A stretch of 64,000 nt of DNA, from the NCBI GenBank assembly GCA_038025085.1, contig CM076139.1:48898807-48962806 (forward strand), read 5' to 3'. Every line of letters begins with the position of its first letter. Position 1 is the first letter of the stretch. A program made the translations under genes and the position numbers. This document shows positions 11,629-24,695 of the stretch, one piece after another. A model generated the notes under the pieces. The model was given only the letters and a program-made list of their open reading frames with translations. It was not told where the DNA came from and did not search any database. This stretch comes from Tetragonia tetragonoides. Lineage: Eukaryota > Streptophyta > Magnoliopsida > Caryophyllales > Aizoaceae.

Positions 11629-14600
11629 ATGTCGCTTCCTCGGAGGGGAACAGAGCTAACAGTGTTAGCCTCCATGATACCACCAGAATTATTGGCCTTC
11701 TCGAGCGTCACAAAGGACGAGCCAGACATGGGGGTGGTGGTGCCGCTGGCACACAAAATGGAAGCTCGGATTAACTCAATCCAGGAGCCAGGGAACATAG
11801 TCCCAGAAATAATCATTGAGATGTCTCTTCCCCTTGAGATATCTAGAGTTATCAATATGATAAGCCATGCGTTTGTGGACTCACTTCCAACCATACCAGT
11901 TTTAATGGAAGATAGATTTCCTAATCCTTTATCCACGTCTACACCAATCAGTTTCTTGGTGTGGAACGTTCAGGGAGCGGGGAGCTCATCCTTTCTTGCA
12001 ACCTTGCGAGAAATCATTCGTATGAATCACCCATCTGTTATTGCACTTGTTGAGACTCATTTAGATGGTGAGAGGGCAGAACGTCCTGCTACCCAAATAC
12101 ACTATGATGGCCATACCCGCGTCGATGCTGATGGAAAAAGTGGGGGAATTTGGTTATACTGGAATAAAGCAGAGGTCTCTGTTAATGTGTTGGTTTTTCA
12201 TAATCAATATGTCACTGTTAAAATTAATAGAGTCGGAGAGGAACCTTGGTTCTTTTCCGCTATGTATGCAAGCCCAGTGAACATTAAGCGACAAGAACTA
12301 TGGGAGAACTTGTCCAATCTAGCTAGATCGCTTGATAAACCATGGTTGTTAGCTGGCGATTTTAATGAGACCACATCCTTGGAAAACCGTCACGGGGGTG
12401 GTAGCAAAATGCAGAGAAGATGTGACCACTTCAAAAATTGGATTGAAAATACATCATTCATTGACTTAGGATTCTCTGGGCCTAGATTCACTTAGTCTAG
12501 GGGACGGTCTATGGAGACAAGGCAGGCGGCCAGGCTTGATAGGGGTTTGTGTAACACAGCTTGGAGAGTCAGATTTCCTAAAGCTTCTATTCGTCACCTG
12601 CCAGCAATTAACTCAGATCACTCCCCATTATTAATTCATTCAAATGGCTTTGTCTCACCCCCTAGAGGTCGAAAGTCATTCAGATTTTTATCCGCATGGC
12701 TGTCACATGATCAATTTGGGGATTTTGTCAAAAACACTTGGGATAATGAATCCCCTATTGTACCTTTTTTGAAGAATTTTGCTGATGAGCTGCAACAGTG
12801 GAATCAAAATATCTTTGGCAATACATTTCGCCAAAAAAGTTTGTTATGGGCGAGAATTGAAGGAATTCAACGTGAGCTAGCTAATGGAGGCGGGAACCAC
12901 TTATTACAACTAGAACACAAGTTACGCAAGGAACTTGATGAAGTTCTCAAGCGGGAAGAAGAGTTATGATTTCAGAAATCAAGGCTAGAAGCGCTAAAAG
13001 ATGGGGATAGGAATACGACCTACCATACTTCCACTATTATTCGACGCAAATTCAATAGAGTGGAAGCACTGAAAGATGGGGAGGAATGGATTATCGATCA
13101 CAGCCAACTACAACAACTCATGGTTAATTTTTTCAAAGACCTATATACTGAAAATGCAGCTCCAGCAACACCAGGCATAAGTGATCTACCTACAGACTAT
13201 TTTCCTATCATCCTTGCAAGTGACTATAACAAGTTGACACGTCCTTTCACTGTGAGTGATATCAAGGCAGTAGTATTCTCAATGGGCTCTTATAAGGCCC
13301 CGGGGCCTGATGGATTCCACGCTTTATTCTTCCAACGCCATTGGGACCCTAATTAAAGACAGTTTTTGTGGCGTAGTATTGAAGGTGCTGCATGGCCAGG
13401 CCATCCCAGAGGGCCTTAACGAGACATTCCTGGTGCTCATACCAACAGTTGAACAACCTTAGTTGGTGTCTCAATTCCGCATTAGTCTTTGTAATGTCCT
13501 CTATAAGACCATTACAAAGGCTATTGTTAACAGATTAAAGCCAATTTTGCCGCTCATAATTTATCCTACTCAAGGTGCCTTTGTTCCACGATGACAAATC
13601 ACAGATAATATTGTTATTGTCTAGGAAGTTTTGCACATTATGAGGAAGAAGTAAGGTAACACTGGATACATGGCTATTAAGATTGATCTTGCCAAGTCTT
13701 ATGATCGATTAAGATGGGATTTCATACGTGAAACTCTAAAATAAATGAGGCTTCCAATTCTTCTTGTGGATGTTATTATGCTGTGTGTATCCTCCCCATC
13801 TATGCGTATTTTATGGAATTGTGAGCCTACAGATATGTTTCAACCTAATCGTGCCATTAGACAAGGTGATCCCCTGTCACCTTATCTCTTTTTCATGTGC
13901 ATGGAACGTCTCTCCATATTATTGAAGAAGCAGTGAACGGGGGATTTTGGAAGCCTATTTATTGTTGCAGAAATGGCCCAAAGTTAACCAATCTTTTTTT
14001 CGCGGATGATATTGTCCTTTTTGCCGAAGCCTCTCCGGAGCAAGCTCATAGATAGGTTTTGTGCAGCGTCATGTGAGCTCGTTTCACTGCCAAAATCACG
14101 AGTCTACTTTTCCAAGAACGTTGAGCCTTCAAAAGCCAATGTTATTAGTGACGTTCATGGTATTGAAGCAGCAGAGGACCTAGGTTTCTACCTAGGCATG
14201 CCAACCATAAATGGCAGAGTGAAAAAAGCCACATTCCAACACATTGTAGACAAGGTTGATAAGCGTCTCAATGGGTGGAAAGCAAAGTGCATCTCGCTAG
14301 TTGGACGGACTACTCGTACCAAGTCAGTTCTTTTCTCATTGGCATATTATTTTATGCAAACTGCCTAAATACCAAGGTCAGTATGTGATAATATTGATAG
14401 AAAAACAAGAAATTTTTTATGGGGGGGAGGACAGAAGATGAGCGAAAACTTCATCTTTTGGCCTGGGATACTATTTAAAAAGATAAAGATGAGGGTGGTT
14501 GAGGTATTCGGTCGATGAGGCAAGCCAACACTGCGTTCCTTACAAAGTTAGGGTGGCGTGTCTTATTTGAGCCAGGCTCGTTGTGGTCTCAAGTACTGCA

Positions 14601-15915
14601 TACCAAGTACTGTAAAGGGAGATGCGATATCGACATGTTCACTGCCAAGCAGAACTCATCCAATGTGTGGCATGGTATAGTCGAAAATGCAAAATTTGTG
14701 CAACAAGGCACGAGAGTGTCAGTGGGCAATGGACGGAGTACCTTATTTTGGGATCATATCTGGGCGGGAGAAAAATCATTAGCTAGACAGGCTATTGCTC
14801 CAATCCCTTTAGAGCTACAAGATAAAACTGTTGAAGAATTGTGGAATGACCAAGGTGATTGGCGTTGGGACGAGTTCGCTAATTATCTTCCTGCAGTTGC
14901 ATTACAGGAGATTGTGTCCCATTCCCTATTTCCAGATGCTAGGGAGGACGATGCTTTGTATTGGCAAGGTACCAGGTTTGGTGAGTTTACTATAAAATCA
15001 GTTTTAAAGTTAATGAGAAACACACAACCTGCACCCAATAAAATGTGGGAGTTGGCTTGGAAAGCCCCGATTTTGCAATGAATTCGCATGTTTATTTGGT
15101 TGACTCTACATGACAGAGTTCTCACTAATGCTCATAGAGTGTATAGGCATATTGCAGACGACCCAAGATGTACAAGGTGTGGAGCTGATGAGGAGGATTT
15201 CGACCATGTCCTTAGGAAATGTCCATTTTCGCATGCTGTTTGGAATAGGTTGGGTACTTGCCCGCCTAATTCGAAATTTTGGACAGCAAGCTTTAATGAA
15301 TGGAATGTTGACAATATGTCAACAACTGACCCGGATCATGATGTTGATGGACCACTTAAATTTGGAATTACAATTTGGTGGCTATGGAAATGGAGGAACG
15401 CTGTGGTGTTTGGGAATGAAAGCGAGACGCCTCACTACCCAGAGTTGTTTACAAATTCAAGGAAATGAAAGACGCTCTAGCACGGGATGCAAAATTGAAT
15501 CAAAATACAGGGGTGGAATTACTGGACATTTCTGTTAGGTGGGAAGCTCCGCCTAATGGTTGGTGGATCTTGAATACTGACGGGACGTCTAAAGGAAACT
15601 CGAGGATTACAGGTGGTGGAGGAGTTCTTTAAGAGATCACAGTGGTAGATTCATCCGCGCATTTGCTGAGTAGTTGGGTAGGTGCACTGTCACGAGGTCG
15701 GAAGTTCTAGCCCTCTACCGAGGTCTCAGGATGGCGAAAGAAATGGGTGCCAGTAAATTACAAGTGAAAATGGATTCTCAAGTTGTTATACAACTTATCA
15801 CAGAAGACACGGAGAGGCAGGGACCTGCAACATTTATGGTCAGGAAGTGCAGGGAGATGATTCAAGCTACAAATTGGGAAATAAAAATTGAGCATTGTTA
15901 CATGGAAGCAACATA
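11629..15915 (+). pseudogene. LINE ORF2: endonuclease, RT, zf-RVT, RNase H (broken)
   Basis: Endonuclease at about 11950-12640 keeps WNVQGAG, VETH, AGDFNE and NSDHSP. Reverse transcriptase at about 13060-14370 shows YKAPGPDGFHALFF, IRQGDPLSPYLFF and an intact FADD catalytic pair (GAT GAT at 14005-14010), across several frames. The zf-RVT region at 15088-15260 has CTRCGADEEDFDHVLRKC. RNase H at about 15560-15915 shows NTDGTSKGN and MDSQVVIQL. It has at least six stops and several frameshifts, so it cannot make one protein. Many stops fit cytosine deamination (TGG to TAG at 12493, TGG to TGA at 12967). Confidence 0.85.
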
Positions 15916-16514
15916 GTAGCAGATTGGCTAGCAAATCATGGTTGTGAGCAAGAAGAGAGTGTAGGAGAGTGTAATTTATTTTCACTCCCCCCCCCCCCCC
16001 CCCTTGCTTAGTCCTCTTTTACATCAATTACATGATGATGTAATAGGTGTGGCATGGCCACGTAAAATTAGAGTAGCTTAACTTTTCTTTTGGGGCTTGC
16101 CACTCTCTTGCACCAAAAAAAATATATATAGATGAAATGTCACGTAAAATTAATGCGTGGTTTTTAACAATTAAATGAAATATTAAGGTCATTGTCACTA
16201 TTAGAACTAGTAGCTAGGCATAATTCAAAAGCAATATTGAAATTAGTAAAAGTAATACTTGTAATATTCTTCTTTAATTGGTAGAAAGCTATGGTTGTTC
16301 TTGTCATCAAATTTACAACATGTGAACTTTTTTTTTGGCAAATTAAGTTAACAAGTGAAATCCAAGTACCCGCGGTAGTAATAACAAGAGCGAACCACCA
16401 CCTTTTAATAATCGTTCTTTTGTAAAATGACATTGAACATTTTTTTGTTGTTATGAGTTACCCTTACCTTTTATGTTATCAGCAAGTTACACACTAGGAA
16501 GCACCGATATTACC

Positions 16515-16931
16515 CCCAAGTAGCAGTTCGGGTGTCGGATACCGACACGCATCGACACTTTGGGTACACGTGTTTTAGAAGTGTCTATGAGTGCATATTT
16601 TATTTTCTTCTTTTTTAATTAATTAGAATAAACCTGACACATCTCGACATCTTTGAGACACGCCACGTCATCGATACTGTGTTGTTTTGACAACTCTTTT
16701 TGTTATTAATATTTTTAATTTCTTTTCCAACCCTGCTTCTATTTCCAAATCCCACTAACTAGCTTGCCCATTCAGTCACTTTAATTCTTGATTCTATATT
16801 TCTGCCCCATCGATCCTAATTTATAGGTTGGAAAGATAAATTAATATAATATAATAATTATCGTGTCGCGTATCCTACATTTTTAAAATGTCGTATTGTG
16901 GTGTCCTTATCGGTATCCGTGTCGGTATCCG
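16515..16931. repeat. Inverted-repeat element rich in GTGTCGG / CCGACAC
   Basis: The left part reads CGGGTGTCGGATACCGACAC and the right part GTGTCGGTATCCGT, an imperfect inverted pair about 400 bp apart. A related short stretch with GTGTCGACACGCGACAC lies at 52275-52360. It is probably an old MITE. No clear target duplication was found. Confidence 0.5.
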
Positions 16932-17368
16932 TACAATGTATGTGCAATGTATGTGAAAGATACTCTTAATATATTCAGGAGGAATGAAGGATAATCAAAA
17001 ATCCGAAAAGACACTTAATAATTTTACCAATTAGACAGTTCATTGACCGTAAAAAATAAAAAATCTCTTTCAACCCACCTGAAGAAGAACAAAATCACAT
17101 TAAATAAAAAAGGCTCATATGTCATAACCCAAGTAGTGATTCACAATTTATTCAATTGAGAACACAATCAAGTCAAATAAGGTGGTAGAAAGACAAGCTA
17201 ATCAATCACATATATGGATGTCTAAAATCTAAATACTCCATTTGAATATGTTGACAATATTGGCTACGACAATAAGTTCAATGGGTTTGGGCAAGACGTA
17301 TGTCGGGCCTATAGTGTTGTTTAAGTCCATGGACAGCAAGCGTGTTTGGGCCGAGTTTACTAGTCGGG

Positions 17369-19382
17369 AAAATTTGATATGTGTCGTTTGCACATAAAAA
17401 TTCAAAAATCTTATTTCTAACACGAACAAATAGATAATATAGCATAGGGTAAATAAGGGTCGATCCCACGAGGACAGAAATTAATACTTGTTAACTTCAA
17501 CTCTAATTCTAGTTCACAAATTACATAACAAGATATATCGGGTGGTTTAGATTGAAGAATCACTAAGACTAACAAAATAGAAAATAGATTAACTAACCTA
17601 ATATTTACAAGTGAAACAGGCAAACTAATTAAACACATAAGTTCAAATCAATTTAGTTACCCAAGTTGGATTTTGTCTTTGACAACCAAGTTAATTAGTA
17701 GGTTAACTGTAGAGAATCTACCAGCTAGCTTCTCCCTATCTCCCTTCACTAGCTTGAAACCAAACCAGCTCGATCCTAAGACTCAAAAATAAATAAATAC
17801 TAGGAAAACATCATTAACCCTAGGAAAATTAATCCAAGATAGCAAGAATGTAATTTTGTCTAGATCATACAATGCCCTAATTAAGACTCAATCGTTCGAC
17901 CGACTAACTTATTAATTAGTTGCTACACATTCGTTCTTTCAGTAGTATACGAACTAAAGACCAAACAATAGCGATAGATTCATATTCAAACATAGAAGAA
18001 CGTCTCCAGACCATATAAAAATATGAATCATAAATCAATTAACTCAAGCAATGCATGAATACTAAAATTAACTTGAATACATTAATTCTAAATTGAGCTA
18101 ATAAATTGTCTCAAACATCCAAACATAGATTTCTAAACTAAAGTTGAACACTTGAAAACAAATCAAACTTAGGACACTAGATACAAAGAGGTATTAGAGT
18201 AAGACAGACTCATTCAATTTCTTAGTCCGGACTTGTAAACTTGAGCACCGCTTCGACCCGATAATTCAAGCTCCAAAATCCACCTCCAAAGGTCACGAAC
18301 CAGCTCGATTCCAGTGGCTTGTAGCCCTCTTGACTCTTACACTCTCCTTGGACTAGAATCTTTGTTTATTTGCTCTCAAGTTTATGTGTCTAATGTTCTG
18401 CTTGCCTCCTCCTTCTGGCTGAACGTCTCTTCCTTTTTATGCTTTACTAGTAATGATGCCCGTGCGATGCACGGGTTAAGTTATATATATTTTTATTATT
18501 TTCCTTGTTATTTTATTCTTCAATATTATATATATTAAATTATATTTACGCTAATTAAAATTGGATATGATCTTATACGTTAAGATTAAACATATTGTAA
18601 ATGCATCTCATTTTGAAGTATTTTCCAATGCAAATACGATGGTACAAATATTATTTTTTTTTTTAAGATGTGTAAAAGATTACATTTGCAAAAGATTAAG
18701 TTATAACACTTATAAAACTCTAGTTATTCATCACAAGTCAAACTCTCAATTTTATTTTTTTAAAAATTATTCTAATAATACATTTAATGATGTGGCATGG
18801 CTCAAAACTCATGAAATATGCCAGCTTTATATATATAGAGAAGATTGCCGTCATCCTTTTGGCTGGAAGAGAGTCCTAAAATCAGAAGAAAATCTTTCCA
18901 AATTTCGTGCAATATCTTCTTCTAATAGGGGGGTGAAGATCTCTCTTTGCTTGGGCATCAAGTTGTGCAAAAATTAGAAAAGTTAGGGCTGCAGCAACTT
19001 GTATCATAATTTCGGCCGTGTTAAATTCTGATTCTGAAAATATCTAAAACATAAAAGTTCTACATCTTCTTTTGGGCTTTCCGTAGCATTTTGAATCATC
19101 CGAATCCGATACCGAACGAAGGAGTTATGCCCAAAATACGAACTGCTGTCAAAACTGCTCCGAATTGCGAATTGGGCCGAATTTGCTCTCCTTTATTCCG
19201 CCAATATTACCTACACAATAAAAATATAAAAAATAGGCCTAAAACACAATAAAATATGAAAATATAAAATAAATGATAAAATACTAAATATTATTAAAAA
19301 AATCCAAATAATAATGATCTAAAACTAATCAAAACATAACAATAATGAGGGATAAAACATGTATATTAAAGGACTTACCAGG
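17369..19382. mobile_element. Unclassified insertion, about 2.0 kb, LTR-like
   Basis: The span is defined by comparison with the uninterrupted repeat at 7684-8262. It contains GGGTCGATCCCACGAGGAC and a TG...CA-bounded candidate (TGATATGTG ... CTTACCA), which suggest a solo LTR or non-autonomous LTR element. No target duplication could be matched and no protein domain is present. A Helitron lies inside it. Confidence 0.5.
18447..18844 (-). mobile_element. Non-autonomous Helitron, about 398 bp
   Basis: On the minus strand the 3' end reads CCCGTGCATCGCACGGG, then CATCATTA and CTAG, followed by T. The 5' end is placed at TC (18844-18843) preceded by A. The 3' end is certain and the 5' end is less so, since another TC is close by. 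Confidence 0.65.
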
Positions 19383-19611
19383 TTCTTATAAACCTACACA
19401 AACACCTTATTCATACCCGTCCATTTTACGGGTCAAATGGACAGGCCCTATGAACTGACCCGCCCTAGATAAATTGTAATCTTTAAAAGTGTGGAGTACT
19501 AAAATAAAAGCCACCCGGGGCCAAGTCACAGCCTCACTTGAATGACTAGCTGAAGTTTGCTGAGGGGAAATGTACGTCCAGCGTTGCAAAGAAAATAACA
19601 CTTATGGCTAC

Positions 19612-19612
<1 letters not shown>

Positions 19613-19640
<28 letters not shown>
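19613..19640. repeat. (TA)n microsatellite
   Basis: About fourteen TA units. Confidence 0.9.
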
Positions 19641-19642
<2 letters not shown>

Positions 19643-19736
19643 GATGTTGCACGTTGCTTGATGAACACGTGTGCGTCCACATAAGCGCTGCATACTCATA
19701 TAGCTTGACACATCATCATAACACAAAATGCATGTA

Positions 19737-20333
19737 TCTACACTATTATTAAATACTTCCTTAAATTTTTATATGATACATGCATATAACAATAATAAAA
19801 TGTATATATTTTTCTATTGATACATTTTATTTTGGCGGATGCATCATGCATGCATGCTTTAACAATAGAGCTCACAATATTCGAGTCAAATTGTACATTG
19901 TTACTATTTGAATTTTGTATTATTTCCTCTAACGGTAATATATATAGTAGAAATGATATGTGAATTAGCTTCCAATAATGGGTATACATAGTTGTTAACT
20001 AATTAAACATAATTTCATTGTGTCCATTTGATACTTCGACTTTGATTATTTTGACTGGATATTTGGAGTAAACTGCATCAAAAAGTAGTAGTGGTGGTGG
20101 TTTTTTGGACTAGATATTGGACACTAGATATTAGGGTAAAATTGTAACAAAAATAATAAAAATTTGATTATACAAACCAATTTTATATCATGATTAACAA
20201 GAAATGAGATATTATATATTTTGGTATTCTACTCTACAATTGATACAATTGATATAATTGATATTAATTAAGCGAGAGGTTCATAGAAGAGAATTTTTGT
20301 ATCAAACCGTGCATCGCACGGGAATGTAACTAG
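19737..20333 (+). mobile_element. Non-autonomous Helitron, 597 bp, both ends visible
   Basis: It starts TCTACACTATTATTAAATAC preceded by A, and ends with the hairpin CCGTGCATCGCACGG, then GAATGTAA and CTAG (20330-20333) followed by T. This is the complete plant Helitron signature: TC start, hairpin plus CTRR end, and insertion between A and T without target duplication. No Rep/helicase is present. Confidence 0.85.
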
Positions 20334-20577
20334 TGTAACTTATTACTGGATGGAGTTATTGCTTTATTACAAATGGTTTGATCTTCTCTACGCAAATCAG
20401 TAGTCACATAATTGTATTGTTTGGTAATTAGCGAATAGCGGATTGCATTAGCCGATTTGACCAACAGATTGTATTAGCGGATTTGACTAGCGGATTGCAT
20501 TAGCTAATTCGTATTAAGGTGTTTGGTAAATTAGGGGATAAATTTTAGTTTTCAACTAGTTGAAGAAGTAAATTTAC

Positions 20578-20695
<118 letters not shown>

Positions 20696-20830
20696 AAGCA
20701 ATAAAAAAATATATACAAAAATAGATGCACTACCACCATCATTAAGCATAATAAATAAATGCTCAAAAGATTAAATTTGGCAAGCCGTTGAAAAACCTAT
20801 GGGCAAAGCCGCAAAGTACATGAAGAAACT

Positions 20831-20900
20831 AAATCATAATCATAATCATAATCATAATCATAATCATAATCATAATCATAATCATAATCATAATCATAAT
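20831..20900. repeat. (ATAATC)n hexamer array
   Basis: About eleven perfect six-base units, ending directly at the start of the Helitron at 20902. Confidence 0.95.
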
Positions 20901-20901
20901 A

Positions 20902-22168
20902 TCTATATATTAGAGGCATTTTTTAACAGTATTGGAGGCGTCCACCTAAGCGAGTCATTGTAATAAAATTAAAAAATATAAAATAGAAATATATGTTTTG
21001 GTATAGAATATATACTAAAATTGTACTTTCCTAAATCCTTAAAGAGTACACTATTAGTTAGAAGTTTTAGAATATGTACTAAAGTTGTACTTTCCTAAAT
21101 CATTAAAGTGTAGACTATTAGATTTTAAAAAGCATATAACTTTAGTTTTCCCGCTTAAGAAATTAAATTTCTTACACCGTTAGAACGAGTACGAAATATT
21201 CTTTAAAATGAGACTCATTTGTAGTATGTTCTATTGATTTACAATATTAGATGCGTCCACCTAAAAAGGTAATCAGTAATTAGTTTGACAAGCTGACACA
21301 ATTAAAGAGTTGCATGTAAAATAAGAGAAAAGATATGTATATTAGTTACAAAAATTTAAAAAGCAATCTCAAGGTAAAATATAATAAAAAGAGTATGTGT
21401 AGAATAAAGAAATAAACGATGAATCTAAAATGATTCTAGGTCCAATCTTTAATAGGAAACTTTACTATTATCACGTATAATTTTATAGTTGTACGTAATA
21501 TATTGATCTCCCATGTAATTTTAGGGTTCTGATTTATGTTCCCTTCAACTTTATAATTATTAATGTACTCCCTCCGAACAAATAAAATTACATTGCACTT
21601 TTTGCGTTCTTCAAGGCAGTACTTTGACCGCATATAGCTTTGAACAAACAAGCAAGCATTGAAATATGTTTTGCTATTCTAAGGTTTATGTCTAAAACTT
21701 CTTTATTTTTTGAAAAGTAGTTATGTATACATTAGACATTTAAACTGATTTTACCATAAAAGAAGGATCATATCTTTGGAATGTTAGTTATACACTTATA
21801 TCAGCATAAGAGTATTGGCGTACCAACATCAAGTATAGAAAGACTTTGAAACTATTACTTATTAGATCATGTAACATATGGGATGAATTAATTAATAGTT
21901 AATTGAAATTGATGATAAGAGTTTAAATTAGATAAGATGCCCTATAAAGTCATAGTAATCTTATTATATGGCATTCATGATATTAAATGGATTAAATAAA
22001 TACTCCATATATTACTAATGGAGTATTTATCCATATATTACTAATAGTTTTTCATAAGTGACAATTATACTTTGATTTTTCGATGAGATTAATAATTACA
22101 TTATATTAGTGTTATTATATAATCACAGTCCGTACAACGCACGTGCATACTTACGGGCATCCACCTAG
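20902..22168 (+). mobile_element. Probable Helitron, 1267 bp
   Basis: It starts TCTATATATTAGAGGC preceded by A and ends CACCTAG (CTAG 22165-22168) followed by T. The 3' hairpin CCGTACAACGCACGTG is imperfect, so this is an older copy. A short motif GCGTCCACCTAA near the start recurs at about 21252 and, altered, just before the end. Confidence 0.6.
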
Positions 22169-22585
22169 TTAAACAAGAAAACCTAAAATAATAGGGGATA
22201 TGAGTTATGGCCGTCCACCAATCTTCCCACAGCGGGCTACGGCAGAATGCAAGTGTAGGTGCAAGAAAGAATATTCAACGTATTCACCCAAGTGGCAATT
22301 CTTGTAATTTAAAGCAATATGTGGGTAGTTGCATCATTTAGCCAATATATGTGAATCCTTTAATCAAGCTTTTTGAAAGAGCAATCCGCTAATTGAATAA
22401 TTCACTATTAACCAAACACCCATATTAGCGAATTTATTGGTCAAATCCTCTGAAGTAGCTCCAAACATCTAATTTTGAACCAATTTGCTAATTACCAAAC
22501 AATTTGTCCTCTACTAATAATATCTCCTTCTACTACTAGTTAGTTCTTGAAACACTCCCCCCTTTGAGGGGGTTATAACTTATAA

Positions 22586-23616
22586 GGCCCATTTGGTTGG
22601 GTAATTTGGCTGGCCCAGTAATGAAATGGAATAGCCCAAACCATTACAAGGTGTTTAGTTCACATATTTTGGTATCCGAACCCTTTCTTACGGGTAATGT
22701 ATCCGCCTATTTGAAACCCTGCCCCCCCCCCCCCCCATGGGTTTCAGATTCATTCCATCATTGTCAGTCACAGTCCCACTCTCTCCTCCTTCCTTCTCTC
22801 TCTTTTTTCTCTCTCCTCCTTCATTCTCTCTCCTCCTCTCACCTTTTCTCTCTCCTCCCTTAGAGATCTACAATCCTACTTTCTTAATTTTCTCTCTCCT
22901 CCTTTCCTCTTTTTTTTGGGTGCTGAATTTACAATTTCTTTGAACTATTGGGAATTTTTTACGTTTTTTGGATTTATTACTTTTATTCTAGTAGTTTATA
23001 CAATATTTTTATGAAATTGCTTTTATAAATTGTTCATATTTTTTGTTTGTAGTGAGTAAATTGTAATTATTATTTATTTTGATATATTTGAGCCAAAGAA
23101 TAGTTGAGTTATTTGAACAATTTATTTTTGTGCTCTTATGTTAGTTTCTCTCTCCTCTTTTTCCTCTTCACTAATCCTTTTCAAATTTGCTACCTTTTTA
23201 AAAAAATTATTTTATGCAATTTAGTAATTTCTCTCATCAATTTGCATTATTAAATAGTTGAGTTTTTTTTTTTTTTTTTTTTGTTTCGGATTATTTTTCC
23301 TTCGACAACAATGGCGGCATAATTGTTAAGGTTGTTCTGTTTTTTTTTTTTTTTTTTTGGCTCTTTGGCAGAGGAAAGGAACGAAGGAGGGAGAGATAGA
23401 GACACGTGACTTTTTAGACTTGGTCTTTGGTGTAAAATAATATTGTGATATTTTCTAATCTTTTAATTATGTTAAATTCCTTTTGAACCAAACAATGAGA
23501 AAGGGAATGAGAAACCTATAATTCCATTCCACTTTTCAACCAAACAACTTACAAAAGTAACAATTATTATTACCATTTTACCCCCTTCCATTCCACCACT
23601 CAAACCAAACGGGCCC
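22586..23616. mobile_element. Tourist-like (PIF/Harbinger) element, 1031 bp
   Basis: Ends GGCCCATTTGGTT on the left and, reverse-complemented, GGGCCCGTTTGGTT on the right, flanked by TAA (22583-22585 and 23617-23619). The interior has a C-run (22723-22736), a long CTCTCTCC pyrimidine tract and two T-runs. No transposase frame. Confidence 0.75.
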
Positions 23617-23619
23617 TAA

Positions 23620-24577
23620 TTTCTTAACCTTAGTTGAGTTAAGGAATTGGAAGGAAAATGATTGTGAATTATTTTTTAGCTAATTTTTACACATTTCAAT
23701 TCAATAATATCGTCACCTTGTGAATTGTGATGCTTAATATTCTGTATCATGCCACGCATGCAAAATGGGGGATCTATCTACATCTTTGTAAAAATGACAT
23801 GGGTACTGAACATTCTGTATTGACCAATGATGCTTAAATATCATTTCCTTAAGCAAACAGGAAAAACCCGAAGAAATTATTCACACCCATCTCAAGATTA
23901 AGGCTCTATTCCATGACACAGCTTCCTTTAAGTCCAAACAACCCTTATCATGCCATGTAAAAGGTAGTTTTTGCAACAACAAAAAAATTATAAGGAAGTT
24001 TGCACAAAAAATTGCAAACTTTAGGTAAATTCCTACAAAAATAATTATTTATTTATTTATATAATCCACTTCGAATGACATACGTACACGCGCACACAGC
24101 CACACACCTCAGTTTATCTCTATCCCACTTGATTAATTTGGAGAAAGTTTATAATCATTTTACGATGCATTTTGAAAAAAAGTTATAGTGAAAACAAATG
24201 TACCCACAAACAACTCTAAAAAATGAAGATTTCTTAGTACCTAAATAAAATAAAGCAACTAGCAACAAATCTACCCTAATAGTAAGTAATTATGGCGGAA
24301 TGATGAGATATATATAGATTGCGTGGTTTAATTTGTTTTCACATTGATAGATTATTAGGTAGTCCAAAATTATATATAGAAAGTTATTTATTTTTTTTGA
24401 AAAGAGTGATTGTCGATAGACCAATAAATATATATATCACCTAATACTTTCTCCTTCATATCTGTAAGGATCACATCCCCATTTACTACTTAGCTAGTAA
24501 GTTATTTGTTTCTCAAAAGGGCATGATCATCACAGATTTTAACAAAAATTACATCAACTATCTAATAATTACTCAAT
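23620..24577. other. Upstream region of the defensin-like gene, no other gene seen
   Basis: AT-rich sequence with no exon or element recognised. It is the presumed promoter region of the downstream peptide gene. Confidence 0.4.
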
Positions 24578-24584
24578 TATATAA
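24578..24584 (+). promoter_or_regulatory. TATA box of the defensin-like gene
   Basis: TATATAA, 112 bp before the chosen ATG, with a plausible 5' leader between. Assigned by position and motif only. Confidence 0.6.
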
Positions 24585-24695
24585 GGAACCAGTAGTGTTG
24601 AAGCTTCAACGCTCATCTCCATTGTAGCAAATAAGTCTAATTTGTCAAAGAGAAGAGAGTTGTATCCATCGCATATAGTTATTTTTATCTTACAA

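Larger units (their letters stand above)
10804..16122 (+). mobile_element. Degenerate L1-type LINE
   Basis: The C-terminal part of ORF1, then endonuclease, reverse transcriptase, zf-RVT and RNase H in plant L1 order, ending in a short A-run (16115-16122) after TTGCACC. The N-terminal half of ORF1 is absent, so it is 5'-truncated. The start is placed just before the first recognisable codons. A direct repeat AATATATA near both ends is too AT-rich to trust as a target duplication. A C-run of about 14 nt (15987-16002) lies in the 3' UTR. Confidence 0.85.
16932..19522. repeat. Dispersed repeat, copy split by a 2-kb insertion
   Basis: 16932-17368 matches 7684-8125, and 19383-19522 matches 8126-8262, in the same orientation. 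The sequence between (17369-19382) is absent from the intact copy and is therefore a later insertion. Confidence 0.7.

Noticed and set aside
10784..16130. AATATATA direct repeat as target duplication of the large LINE
   Set aside because: Too short and AT-rich to separate from chance; the 5' edge is also uncertain.
15758..16433. Minus-strand frames over the LINE 3' end
   Set aside because: Shadows of the + strand RNase H and its UTR.
18561..18977. 138-codon + strand frame
   Set aside because: Overlaps a Helitron and the unknown insertion, has no domain, and its composition follows local AT richness.
20831..20900. Regular short repeats that might suggest a CRISPR-like array
   Set aside because: Uninterrupted hexamer microsatellite with no spacers, in a plant genome.
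22597..22943. Pro/Ser/Leu-rich frames
   Set aside because: Pyrimidine-tract translation within a Tourist element.
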